64,000 bases of DNA from Hydractinia symbiolongicarpus (lineage: Eukaryota; Cnidaria; Hydrozoa; Anthoathecata; Hydractiniidae), in the NCBI RefSeq assembly GCF_029227915.1, contig NC_079876.1, positions 18,788,001 through 18,852,000 on the forward strand. The letters run 5' to 3'. The position numbers and the translations under genes are program-made. Each line of letters starts with the position of its first letter. Position 1 is the stretch's first letter. Below are positions 36,850-48,330 of the stretch, piece by piece. The notes below the pieces were generated by a model, which saw only the letters and a program-made list of their open reading frames with translations, searched no databases and had not been told where the DNA came from.

Positions 36850-37069
36850 CAATAAGTTCATTTCTTCTGGCTGTGGCAAGATCTGCAAGCTGATTTAAAA
36901 CAGATGGATATTTCCCTTTCAAAAGATTTTCTGTCGAACGGAAATAGTTTAAAATTTTCCCTTCGCGAATTCGATTACTTAAATCTTGCAACATTTCGCA
37001 GTATCTCTTGTCAAGTTGGTTTTGTGACCAGTCCTGTTTCTTGTCTTCGTTTAACCAAAATAACTCGTG
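36850..37069 (-). CDS. cGLR exon 4: Mab-21 C-terminal helices
   Basis: 220 nt, phase 0 in and 1 out, from tttttaaacag to ATTG|GTAAGG. It reads HELFWLNEDKKQDWSQNQLD, then RYCEMLQDLSNRIREGK, LNYFRSTENLLKGKYPS and ARRNELI. It matches the W-D...L...R..YF.p..NL pattern at the end of cGAS and MAB21L. In cGAS the protein ends soon after this point, so the missing last exon is probably short. Confidence 0.83.
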
Positions 37070-40000
37070 CTGTTTAAAAAATGTAAAAATTTAAATTTGG
37101 TTTCAGACTGTTCTTATGTTGTGTGTACTAAACTCAGTCTTCGGATAAATCGATACAATATCTTCCAAAAAAGGATCTTTTAGGTTAGCTTTATGGAAAA
37201 GGATGAAAAAGGCTAAGTTACATTGATTTTTTGAAACCTCATACCGGATTAGCATATACAAGGAAGATTTTCAATACGACGTCGAAAAGAATCAACTGAC
37301 GAGAATATGTCAACTCAGTACACTACAAAGTAAAGTAAAGTTATTTAAAAACTTAAGAAAACATTGATTAAATTATATGTGTCTGATGTCTCTGGTGCCT
37401 GCACCTAAGATGTATCAAGTAACTACATCAAGTAGCATTCAATGTTTCAAAACACTTTATGATAGACAATCGCTTACCTTAAAGAGAAATGTCGAGATTC
37501 CATCCAAATTGTAACGTTTGTTCCATTCATCAAAATCAGATTTTAATAACTTATGGCACTTCTTCCGACATCCATTATCATGATCAATTCTGGACATTAA
37601 CACTCTTTCAGCTCTAGACACCGAGAATTTCCACAGGTCTTTCCCTTTGGGAACTACGTGTAAACCAACGCTTTGAATCTCTTCGATAACTTCCGCTTGC
37701 AACACCTGCCTAGTTTTGTCGCGAGGCCAACGATAATCACGCAAAGTGACTTCGTTTGTCTTTAAAGATGGAGATATGTCGACGGATATATCGTGAAAGT
37801 TTGGTATTGACATACGCATTGTGACTGCTGGACCATGTAACTCACCGTCTACAGAAACTGGGAAAGAAAACGTTAGCAAAGTGTATAAGGAGATAAATGA
37901 GTCAAGGAAGAGTTATAATAGCAGGAGCTAAAATCATCAGAAACTCATAATAAACAAACTAGATCGAACTTAAGAATATTGTGGCTAACCCTTTTTGACA
38001 CACTCAGTATATCTGACATATCTTCAAATCACGTTAAATTTTTTTTATAGTATGTGATCCAAAAGATAAATAAATTTCGTACCGATTGATGATATTTGAT
38101 TTATTATAAGAAATGTCCAAGAAAAACAAAGCACAATCTAAACTGAAAAATACACATTATTTTCCCCACCAAACCATCATCGTCAAATTGCTCTCATTCT
38201 CTTCTCCGTATTTTTTTAAAAAACTCTCCATCCAAAAATACATCATTTTTTTCTATCAAGTTAATAAAAATGAACCAGCTGTTCCGGTAGGATGTTCTCC
38301 GGTCAATTTAGAGAATAACAAATGTTCTAATATTTTATCTAAAAATATGGCAAACTTTGAATTTTTAGCAAATTTGGTTAGGTGATATCCTTGTTCTCTT
38401 ACTCAACTTCTTTTGTTTAGAAACTGCAAGATCAAAATTTCTTATTGTAATTGCATTTGTGCGCGAATTTGTGGATCACGTTTGCTAAGCGTTAAGCATA
38501 CTAAGAAAAATTTCTAATTGTCTTTACTTGTGTATTTAAACAATTATAACCTGCGAATCGTGTGTTATTTTATCGGTTTATGCTTTTCTCCAGATCAGGT
38601 ACAGATCAACACATAAGGTATCATAAGGTACCTAGCTGCATTTTGTAACCTGTACGATCCAGAAAATATTTTTTTAAATTTTGTTGTACATATACAGCCG
38701 TGCGTGCAAAAGAAAAAATATGAGGTAATTTTTAGAAGTAACATGAAGTAGCTACATTATAGCATTCTGAATGCAGCCAGAAAACCTGTATATAGCTAGT
38801 AGGGTAGGCATAACAAGTATCTGGTGTTACGATCAAAATTATATGTGACAAATTATATTTTATTTAATCTAAGCAATTTAGCAGTCATTTTCATCATTCT
38901 TTTCACCTAAACGCAGAACCTCTTTTTATACAAGGTGCTATTTTATGAAAAACATGTTTCGGCATGGTTTTTTAAAATGTTCTAATTGCAAAAAAAACGC
39001 TTCACCTGGTGTGCCTTACCAGAAAACTTTGTTTTGCACCTTGATTTAAGGTAACTGGATGATACACCAACAATAGACATGTATAATCCCCCCTGCCTGA
39101 TTGCATAAGTATTGGTTATAAAAAATAACGAATAATATACCGTAATTATTCTAATTAGTGCGGATGGCCTTTTTTCGAAAATTAAACAATTCATTTTCCT
39201 CTTATTATTAGTGCGGATGGAATGTTAGTAATTTTCAATTTTGCTCTTATTTAGTGGGGAAAGGGTCAAAAATTCCTCTAATTATAGTGCGGGTTGACAT
39301 TTTTCCTATCAGAGAGGAAATAAAATGGACACAAAAAAAAAATTTGAGGGCAAACTTGGGCGTGTTTTTAAATAAAATTTAAAAGAAAAACAGCGATTTA
39401 AATTCTGTTCATTTGGCCACAAAAAATAGTGATCTATATTTTATGTGGATAGCCTCATTAACTGCAATGAATTTAACCTGTCAATTTGTTTTTCTAGGAC
39501 AAAGGCGGTTCTAGAGTGTTAAAAAGCTTCCATTTGAGCTAGAGAAACGTTTTATATTTCTGTTTAATAGGCGACAACTGTCATGTAGGATTGAACCCAT
39601 ATGAATATGAATTGAACGCTCTACCGACTTACTACCAATCCCCAAAGAAAGAAAACCCTCAAAGTAAACAGAGTTACATGATTTTATTAATTATATCAAG
39701 GAAATTGTATCTGATATGATCTTTTTGAGAACTCTACAAATTGTATACAAATGTTCGTAGTATCATTCCCCATCAGGAAGAGAGCGAAACCTCACACTGC
39801 GTTGTTATTGTTTTTCTGTCAAAAATTTGAAGTTGTTTTTTAAATCTTGTTTTCGTTTCTGTAGATTGTTTGTTTTTGTTTTCATTATTTCCTTTGAGTT
39901 TTCGAAATTCATTTAAGCAGATTTGGTGGCTCCAAGAAAGCGATTTTCATAACTAGTGCCGTTATTTTTAGATGAGCTAAGTTATATCTTCAACCCTGAA

Positions 40001-43000
40001 AAAAATGTTTGTGAAAATGTGATCTTCGTTGTGTTGATGGTAAAATAATTTATTAACTTTTCCCCCAATAACAATGTTACTTATCTCTAGCTAAGGTTTC
40101 TGCGGCTGTTAGAATCAGCCAAACATTCAATAGGTCACATTCATATTTTCTTTGAAGATGGAAGAGCTCAAGATAAAAAGGTTGTAGTTTATCTGGCTAC
40201 TTGCTGTTTTGCCTGGAAGCTATGCTAGCTAGTTTTTTTTTAAGTGAGCAGAGTAATATAAAGTCCCACTGAGAGTTAGTAAACCGTACATTAAGTTTTA
40301 ATTCTAAATTTACCAGGAAACATTATTGTAAAAACGTGGCTTTGCTAACTAACATATTCCAAAAGATACGCAAAGCCTAAACTTTTTTGTCACACTATTA
40401 TCAACAATCTTTTCAAACCTGCGTTAACTTCGATTTTGTGAAACTGCTAGTTTAAACTGTATATGTCAACATTTGTTGATACAACATTCCAACTTGTGTG
40501 AAACAACTACATCCTCAAATTTGCTCATAAGTAATCTCGTTTTCATGTTATTCTGCATTTTCACATGCGTATTTTACAAAACGAAAATGCATGTGGAAAT
40601 ATCCATTTTCTTTTTAAAAAGTTCTTCATATTTTTACGAAATACTGTTTTTAAATAACTTTCTTTTATCCCTATTTAACGAACTGGGTTCGCTAACAATG
40701 CAAAAAAAATTTTGTGGTAGCACTTTTCGGAAAACCCCCGGTCGCATCTTGTGACAACAGACCTTTATTTGGCTTGCAGTACAGATATTGAATTAAGTAC
40801 TGGCTATATTAAAAATTGCATAAAATAACACATCGTTATCTGTTAAAATTTATCAATGCGGTGTATTGGAATAATCATTGATGACTGCGTAGGTAGCGAT
40901 GATCCAAACTGTGAAATTAAAGGGATCCCAAGGTACTTTTAGAAAACAAAATCATGTAATTCAGATGTGGTTTTTTAAATTTTTGTTTTTCATACCACCT
41001 TGACGGCTGCTTTGATCTTCTCTTTCGTTAAAAATTCAGACTAGCTTCAGTCTTTTTGTGACACGTGATCTTGTTACGTAATATTTATGTACTGCCCAAA
41101 CTAATTTCATTCTTTATAATTGATGGTTTATTTGCTCAAAGAAAATTACTATGCCTTCACAACGAAGGTAAAATAATTTAAATAATTTTTTAAATCGATC
41201 TCTGTACGGATCATTTTTCTTTTTTTAAAAACAATAATTCAACATTATGTACTAACCCTTTAAGCAACGAAACGAAGAAAACAATATATTAGCAGCAGGT
41301 GTATGCTTGATTTTTTTATTTATATTTATATTGTTTTTAATAATACATTTCCAATATGCAGCACTAACATCAACACCACATATCAGGTAATCAGTTTCAA
41401 ATTTAGAGTATGCTAACCTTGTTTCCATGGCTTTTTTTTCGCGTCGACAAATAACTGCCGTCGCAAGTTTTGCACTTATAAGAATTCTGTAGCAGTTTCT
41501 AAATCACGCCAGCATTATTTAGCTGATGCTAAAGTATAAATTATACAAACACAAATTTCTCTAAAAAGTATTTTTTGTGCTTTGGCAAATTTTTAAACAT
41601 TTATACCTCTTATATCTTTGTCGAAAACATTTGATCCTATACATTATTTTGATCAACGTTTCAACCTCTACACATTACAGGCAACAAATAAACTAAATTA
41701 AAACAGATCGTTAAGCAAATTTTTTTTTTAAATAATCATTCGTAAAAAATGTTTGTTTTACTTCGCTGCCAGAGTACTTGCTAACACAGTCAATAATAAT
41801 TAAGCGTTACTTGCAAAATAGATAATATGGTCACGTGCTACTAAAAATACTGGAACTAGTAAGAACATTTTTAACGAAGAAGAAGGTCGAAGAACCAAAA
41901 AGAAAAGAGCGAAATGAAAAAGAAGTACTTAAAAAGCTATATCTGGAGTCACACGAAGTTTTAACAAAAATTACACTTGACAAAGAGAAAATGAGCAGGA
42001 AATGTAATTTAAGGCAAAAAAGCAAATAAACATTGGAATAACCATTGATAATTTTGTAGGTACAGACAACTAGAACTGTGAACTTAAGCCCTGGTTGTGA
42101 CACATTGTAATTTTTTATAGCCTAGAAAAGAAGTATACAAAGACATTCAACAAAGTTAAATCAAATATAAGTTTGAGCTACTTCTGCACCGTCGCCATTC
42201 AAACTCTCTTCGCCTTTGTGAACTCATTTGGTAACAGCCTAACAAACAGAACAAATGCAGGGAATGTAAATTAAGACAAATAAAATAAGCAAACAAGCAA
42301 AAAAAATCAGAAGCTAAACTTACTATCCAATGAACTTGCGCCGACCAACATGAAGTTGTAAAGACGCTGTTGTATCATTGATGGTGTCAACTGGTTATCT
42401 CCGGAAAAAACTCGTGCATTTATTGCCGTATGATTTTGCTGAAAACAAATATAATGGTTTATTGGGATGGTGTTAGGTTAAGATAATTTTGTGCTTGTTA
42501 TTTCCTTTTTTGCTCAGAATAATGCAACAAGGAAGTGATGATTCTATGATTTCACAGGACAAAAAAAATGTACCACAGAATCTCGAAAATCTGATCTCTA
42601 TCCCCGTGGAATGTACAGGTATCGTGGAGTCCCAGCGATAGTATCTGATCAACAGAAGACTGTATTAAGTCGTATACGTCATACATTAGATACTTTGAAC
42701 AGTTACATGGCTAAAATATGCCTATGCCTAAACATAGGCCGCTAAAGGTTGAGTTTGCTAGTATCAATATAAAATCCAATATTATGAGCAATTGTAAAAA
42801 AACTTGGAAATGAGGACAGTCCTCAGGATTTGCAATCAATAGGTGTTGCTCATGATATGTCTGTGGAGGAACGAAAGAAGGACAAAGAATTGCTAACTCA
42901 GGCAAATGAAATCAACCGTACAACAAGTGATGTTCCAAAAAACTTTATATACAAGGTGAGAGGTCCACCGTGGAATTGCAAAATAGTAAAAAATAACATT

Positions 43001-46000
43001 CAAACAGGCTATTACTAAGAACATCATTGAAAATCTGGGGTACAAATTCAGACGTTTTTACTAAATTCAAAAAACAAGATCTGGAAGCTAGACTACATAA
43101 ACAGCCTGATATAATTGCCATATCTGAAGTAAAACCCAAAAGTTATTCCCGTACACTGTCACTTGTACAATATCAGATTGCAAACTACTACTTAGAACCT
43201 GTTTTAATTAACACTGATGTTGGTCGTGGAATTATTGTTTATATTAAAAGATTTAACAAGTACAATGTTATAGACTTATCTGATATTGTTGATGATCCAC
43301 CTCTTGAAGTATTGGCATTGGAAATAAAACTTTGTGGGTCATATATTTTTTTATTTGTGTATGTGTACAGAAGACCCAATAGCACTGCAGATAATACTCT
43401 TAAAATCAATGGGTTGTTAAGAGCTTTGTTTGCTCGTAGATACAGTCACATATTAGTAAATGGTGATTTTAATTATCCAAATATTGACTGGGATAATTGG
43501 ACGGCCCATGGTAATAAAGAGAGCTTGAATTTTATTGAATTTCTAAGAGACTGCTACTTCAATCAGTTGATTACAAAACCCACAAGAGGGAGAGGAAGTA
43601 ATAACCCATCAATACTTGATCTTGTTATTAAAAATAACGATGAATTTATAGAAACTTGTAACACGTTTTCTCCTCTGGGCAAAAGTGACCATTCCGTGGT
43701 AGAAGTGGTTTTTAAATGTGAAGTGAATGAAAAATAAGGAAAAAATCTGTTCCACAATATCATAAAGGTGCAGTATGAAAAAATTATTCGATGAGCGTTT
43801 TAAGGAACTGATAAGATATACACCAGATGTTAATCTGAGGTGGGATATATTAAGTAAAACTCTCACGGAAGCTTGTGATAAATTTATTCCTCGCAGTAAA
43901 GTAAATAGCCAAAAGAAACACAAAGCACCTTTGGACAGAAATGCATTAGCCAAACTAAGAAAAAAGCATAAGTTGTGGAAAAAATATTTGCAAACAAGGG
44001 ATGGATAGGATTATTTAGAATACCGTAAAATAAGCAATCAACTCAGACATTTAACAAAAAAATGTGTTAAAGTCACAGAAACGTCTATATCTAAAGCTGT
44101 TAAGAAAAACCCAAAACAGTTCTGGAAAAATGTTAACAACAAGCGCAAAGCTAAATCAGAAATACCCAGTTTAAAAAGAACTGATGGTAAATTAGCTGAG
44201 TCAAGTAAATAAAAAGCCGACACTTTATTTGCAAGTGTATTTACATCAGAACCACCAGGGAATTGGACGCCAAAGAATAAACCAAACATTGTGAATAGTC
44301 TTAGTATTACCATAACACGTGTTTTGAAAGAGTTTACAGATGTATTAACGCCAGCAATAACTAAATTTTTTAACAATTCCTTGAGATCTGCAACTGTACC
44401 TGAGAAATGGAAGTATGGTAATATTAGTGCTATATTCAAAAAAGGAGACAAGAACTTACCAACAAACTACCGTCCTGGAAGTTTAACATCAATTTTATGT
44501 AAAATCCTTGAATCATTTATTAAAGATACACTCGTGAAAATTTTGGTAGATAATGGTTTGTTGTCTAAATAAGCAATATGGGTTTATTTCTGGAAGATCC
44601 ACAATACTACAGCTAATCAAAGTTTTGGATAAGTGGACTGAGATTCTTGATAGAGGAGGAGCAGTAGATGTAATTTATTGTGATTTTATGAAAGCCTTTG
44701 ATAAAGTACCACACAATAGGTTGATAGCAATACTTCAGTTTTATCAAGTCGATAGTTCCATATTATCGTGGGTCAAGGACTTTCTATCAAACCGATTCCA
44801 ACGCGTGGTGATAAATGGTGAAGAGTTAGAATGGGCTGAAGTGATTTGTGGGGTTCCACAGGCATCTGTGTTAGGACCAATTTTGTTTGTGATTTATATC
44901 AATAGCATAATACAGGAAGTTCAATACTCGGATATATTCTTATTTGCTGATGATAATAAATTATTCCGTGAAATATTTTCGAGTGAGGACTTGCGAAAAA
45001 CTACAAGAAGATTTAAATAGTATAGTGCGGTGGTCTAATAATACCCTATTGAAAATTCAACCAGTAAATGTGTTGCAATGAGAATAACTACAAAAAATAG
45101 ACTATCAAGTCCAAGCAATTACGTTATGAATGGTTTGCCCTTAGAAATACAAGTTGTGAAGAAAAAAGGCAATTAAAAAAAATATATTGATCGCAAAACA
45201 ATCAAACAAACACAAACAATCATAAACAGACAAAAAAGTAGCAAATCTATATATAACTGTGTACACATGCTACAGAGGCCAAGCATTAAGAAACAACTTC
45301 ATTTTCTTAAAATAATCAAGTGTTTAGAAAAGATGATAATAACGAAATTAGCAAGTACGTTAATCTCAAAAAAAATACATTAGAATTATATTCTATCCCT
45401 ATACAAATTGTTCAAACACACCATTCACCATACAGAAACATCTAACACATCGAAATAAAACTGGAATACTGTAAGGATTCATTTTCGAAGACCTGCACAG
45501 AAGTTCTGTTCACCTCCTCCCAAGATTGAGTGACACCGTGCAAGCACAAGGCACTCTTCCCTATCTAATATATGAAATTAGCAATCCAGATCATAATAAT
45601 GTAATTGGTCTTTATCAGACCATAATTTGTCTAGTTTTATTTCAAATTTATTCACTGTGTTACATGACACTGTGTCTTTAGGTAAAGAATTCCATAAGGT
45701 CACTACACGATTCGTGAATGAGAACTTTCGCAAATCCAAGTTACAGCTTTTTTTAAAAAGTGCTTTATCGTGTCCTCTGGTGTTAGACAATTTTGGCAAT
45801 AACAAGTTCTCAGTAACAGCTTCGTCATAAACATTATTAGTTATCTTGAATGTCTCAATCATATCTGCTCGATATCTGCTGTATAATAATGAGGGAAGTT
45901 TCAGTAACCTGAGCCTTTCACCATAAGTTAATTCCTTTATTCCTGGGAGCATTTTCGTAGCTCTACGTTGTACGTTTTCTAAATCAACATGTCCTTTTTC

Positions 46001-48263
46001 AAGAATGTACACCATACTGTGTTAGCATACTCAATATGTGGTCTGACAAGGGATGTGAACAACAAGACAAAGATTTCATTACCCATGTAGTCAAATGTCC
46101 TTCGAATCAAGCCCATAATCTGATTTGCTTTTTTATGCTGTGAGAAATGTGGTTTTAAAATGTTAGATGCTTATCTATTAATCCATATACTATACTATAC
46201 TATACTATACTAAAATAAGTCACCTAACAAGACCCATCATTGTCCAAGTGATCCGGTCTAGTCTTGCTTTTAGCCCTAATGGTTTTGGCTAGCCGATCAG
46301 GTACCTAAGAAGATAGAATATCCATAGATGAGTTTTTCATGTTGATATTGTTTTTCATATTGTTAGCTCGTTAACCCGTTTTTTTGCTGGAATATTCTGA
46401 AATAGACCTACGCGTATTTTCGTAGCGTCTTGTTACATGTCGATAAAATTAGTTGTTATTTAAATTCTTGTTCAATTCTTGTGTTAAAGTCACGTATGTT
46501 AGTTTATAAAAAATTATAAGTCTTTTCATGTATTTCTCCCATCTTGCAGAGATTGTGTTATACTCGTCGAGGTCGAATTTTGAAAAATTAGGAAAGTTCA
46601 GAGCAACCGCCATCAGATACTTGTTTTCTTCTTCCGTATTTTTCTATGTAAAAGTGTTCAAAATAAAGTAAAGTTGAATAAAAATTATTCCGTTATCGTC
46701 GCCATTTGTAAACGTATTTCGTTTCTTTATCATCTCTCTTCTAACAAAATAGGTTCCGTAACGTATTATATTTACAAGTAGTCCTCCATCGTAGATTTCA
46801 CAACGTCAAATACCCAACCATGGTTATATTGTGATTGAATCACCTAGCATGAACCCACAACTGCTACCACAACTACCAGGTATTCTTCATCCACTACATT
46901 AAAACCTAATTCTACCAGGAACAGTCATGTCCTGATGAAATAAAACAAACTGATGAGTGCATCTTTGTGAAGAAAAAACGCCAAACGCTTAATCTAGCGA
47001 CAACCAATACTTAAAAAAATATATAGAGCTCTGCAAAAGGAAAGATAAGCAAAACCTATAGGGCTACTGACAAACAGGTGTGGATTTTCCTTCCGTTCTT
47101 TTCCATGCCAAAATGGCAAGGTATGGATATATTGCAGCCGCTAAAACAGCCCTGTGGGCTGTTTACCGAAGAATGCAGAAACCAGCGTCGGTGATAGTGA
47201 GAACGTAACTAGATTAATAAAAGGTGTTTTCCAGCTACGTCTTTTCCTACTCAAACAAGACTACATGACGGCCCTTACTGGTAACAAATGCTTGGCTTTT
47301 CTAAAGGAAGACTCGTCACCTTGTTGTCCCTATTGCGTGACCCGAAAGCCAAAACAATAGCTGCCCTTTATGTCAGCTTTTATCACTAATCTTGAGACAT
47401 TTTTCACGTTTTCGCAATCATTAAGACAACAGAATCAAACAACCATCAGAAACCTCTGCGCTTCCAGAAGTGGTACCTTGATAGCCAGATAGTTGCAGGT
47501 AATTGTCTAGATGTGTACCTGCAAAGGCTAAAGCTTATAAAAACCTGAAAAACCAACTCAAGAAGTTAATCTTGTCCTGTGCATACCCTGTGCATTGGAA
47601 TTATCAGCATTGCCTATTATGTTGAAATTTCTTAGAGGTTGACAGGCATCAAAATTGAGAAATTTAGTGCCTAATCTCGTTTCCATATTATTATTCCATA
47701 TTAGCTATTTCGCGGAAAAACAACAACATAGCTTTAACCCTAGGATACAATAGAAAAAAAAGATTAATTTATTATTGGGGAAACCTTATAGGTAATATGT
47801 ATTCATTATTATAAAATCAGTCAAAATTCTTATGTATTTAAAAAAAAATAAAAAAATAACTTAAAAGTACATAAATATGTATTCAATTTTTGACAATTAT
47901 TTTTTAACATTAAGCAAACATTAAATTAAAGTCCTTTATATTTTCTGTAAAATAATGCAGTACACTTACATCCTCAACAATTTCCACTCTATAACTATCT
48001 GGTGATTTTATAGGTAGATCGTAATCAAATTCGTCGGCTCTTTTAATTTTTGTACTACTAGCACAACTACCAGACTTTCTGAAAACTCTACTGAAAATAG
48101 AATTGTCACACAACAGCTCTGTCATCTCGTTTAATAATTTTTGGACATCTTCATGAGACCTCTTTCGATCATACGAACTTACAGCAATATCTGATAATCG
48201 CTTCTCTAAATAGTTCTTCGCATTTCTTTTCTCATTATGTTTTCGTTTACGAGACGCACGCAT
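36850..48263 (-). CDS. cGAS-like receptor (cGLR) / Mab-21 family nucleotidyltransferase, 3' end missing
   Basis: Four exons splice in frame: 47970-48263, 42324-42438, 37478-37857 and 36850-37069 (336 codons plus one base). The protein starts with a Lys/Arg-rich stretch, then a GS loop (G65-S66), the TKIKRADEFDYDLP strand with E78 and D80, and the HGPAV turn. DISVDISPSL supplies the third acidic residue, D163. After these come HVVPKG, WKFSVSRAERVL, NGCRKKCHKLLK and a C-terminal NYFRSTENLL helix region. This is the order in human cGAS and MAB21L proteins, and in that family E/D, D and D bind the two metals for nucleotide transfer, so an active cGLR is likely. The cGAS zinc-thumb insertion is absent, as in other Mab-21 proteins. 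Exon 4 leaves phase 1, so a short last exon lies below 36.85 kb. Expected role: cytosolic sensor of foreign nucleic acid making a cyclic dinucleotide. Ligand and product cannot be read from the sequence. Confidence 0.85.
37478..37857 (-). CDS. cGLR exon 3: third catalytic Asp and Mab-21 core
   Basis: 380 nt, phase 1 in and 0 out, from tttctttcccag to AAG|GTAAGC. It codes for residues 138-263 with HGPAVTMRM, DISVDISPSL (D163), RWPRDKT, HVVPKGKDLWKFSVSRAERV and the CRKKC motif. It is the most diagnostic exon for the Mab-21/cGAS family. The intron before it is about 4.5 kb. Confidence 0.88.
37858..42323 (-). other. cGLR intron 2
   Basis: 4.5 kb of AT-rich sequence without a recognisable gene. 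It holds the TTAGTGCGGATGG repeats and two related ~60 bp blocks at ~40870 and ~42030 (TTGGAATAA-CATTGAT, GTAGGTA, AACTGTGAA-TTAA). Confidence 0.6.
39138..39300. repeat. Short repeats of TTAGTGCGGATGG
   Basis: Three to four variants (CTAATTAGTGCGGATGG, TATTATTAGTGCGGATGG, TTATTTAGTGGGG, AATTATAGTGCGGGTTG) spaced ~60-70 bp, next to TATACCGTAATTATTC. It lies in cGLR intron 2; probably an element end. Confidence 0.5.
42324..42438 (-). CDS. cGLR exon 2
   Basis: 115 nt, phase 0 in and 1 out, from a ttgttttcag acceptor to A|GTAAGT. It reads QNHTAINARVFSGDNQLTPS and then a helix ending MLVGASSLD. It fits the Mab-21 linker with its L-T/S-P helix start between the DEFD strand and the GPAV turn. Phase and content both fit exons 1 and 3. 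It is too short to stand out as an open frame, so gene finders may miss it. Confidence 0.75.
42740..45175 (+). mobile_element. CR1/L2-like LINE, defective: ORF1 tail, endonuclease and most of RT
   Basis: In order: the end of a first ORF (GVAHDMSVEERKKDKELL, YKVRGPPWN), an APE endonuclease (PDIIAISEVKPK, GDFNYPNIDW, SDHSVV at 43684) and a reverse transcriptase (NYRPGSLTSILCKILE, FISGRSTILQL, DFMKAFDKVPH, FADDNK at ~44943). The pieces lie in all three frames with stops and frameshifts at ~43735, ~44008, ~44210 and ~44570, so the element is dead. It sits in intron 1 of the cGLR, antisense to it. Homology stops near EIQVVKKKG at ~45170. The 5' limit is approximate. Confidence 0.85.
45180..46165 (-). 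mobile_element. Inverted 3' part of a CR1/L2-like LINE (RT C-terminus)
   Basis: On the minus strand it reads KANQIMGLIRRTFDYMGNEI and VRPHIEYANTVW, then VQRRATKMLPGIKELTYGER, YRADMIETFKI and SFTNRVVTLWNSLP, with a stop at 45578. These are the RT thumb and tail of a CR1/L2 LINE. It begins about where the plus-strand copy stops, and the two overlap little in content. A ~1 kb inversion inside one element is the simplest reading. The stretch 45180-45577 would be its 3' UTR. Confidence 0.75.
46186..46213. repeat. (TATAC)n microsatellite
   Basis: About five ACTAT/TATAC units just past the outer breakpoint of the inverted LINE segment. Confidence 0.85.
47970..48263 (-). CDS. cGLR exon 1: basic N-terminus and NTase catalytic strand
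   Basis: 98 codons from ATG at 48263 to GAT|GTAAGT. It carries the GSCASSTKI loop and the DEFDYD acidic pair. The ATG is the first in this frame; an (AAC)n microsatellite lies 19 nt upstream of it, and the frame stays open through that repeat without another ATG. The exit in phase 0 matches exon 2. Confidence 0.85.
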
Positions 48264-48280
48264 TGTTTCTCGTTGTCGAA

Positions 48281-48281
<1 letters not shown>

Positions 48282-48328
<47 letters not shown>

Positions 48329-48330
48329 AA
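48282..48330. repeat. (AAC)n microsatellite next to the cGLR start
   Basis: About 16 AAC units ending 19 nt before the cGLR ATG on the minus strand, where it reads (GTT)n. Probably in the 5' UTR or core promoter. Confidence 0.9.

Noticed and set aside
41835-42029. Plus-strand Lys/Glu-rich open frame in cGLR intron 2
   Set aside because: Low-complexity composition; the same region resembles a repeat near 40.87 kb and lies in the intron of a gene on the other strand.
47154-47360. Plus-strand open frame TALTGNKCLAFLKEDS
   Set aside because: Stops on both sides and no recognisable family; perhaps a transposon remnant, not supportable as a gene.
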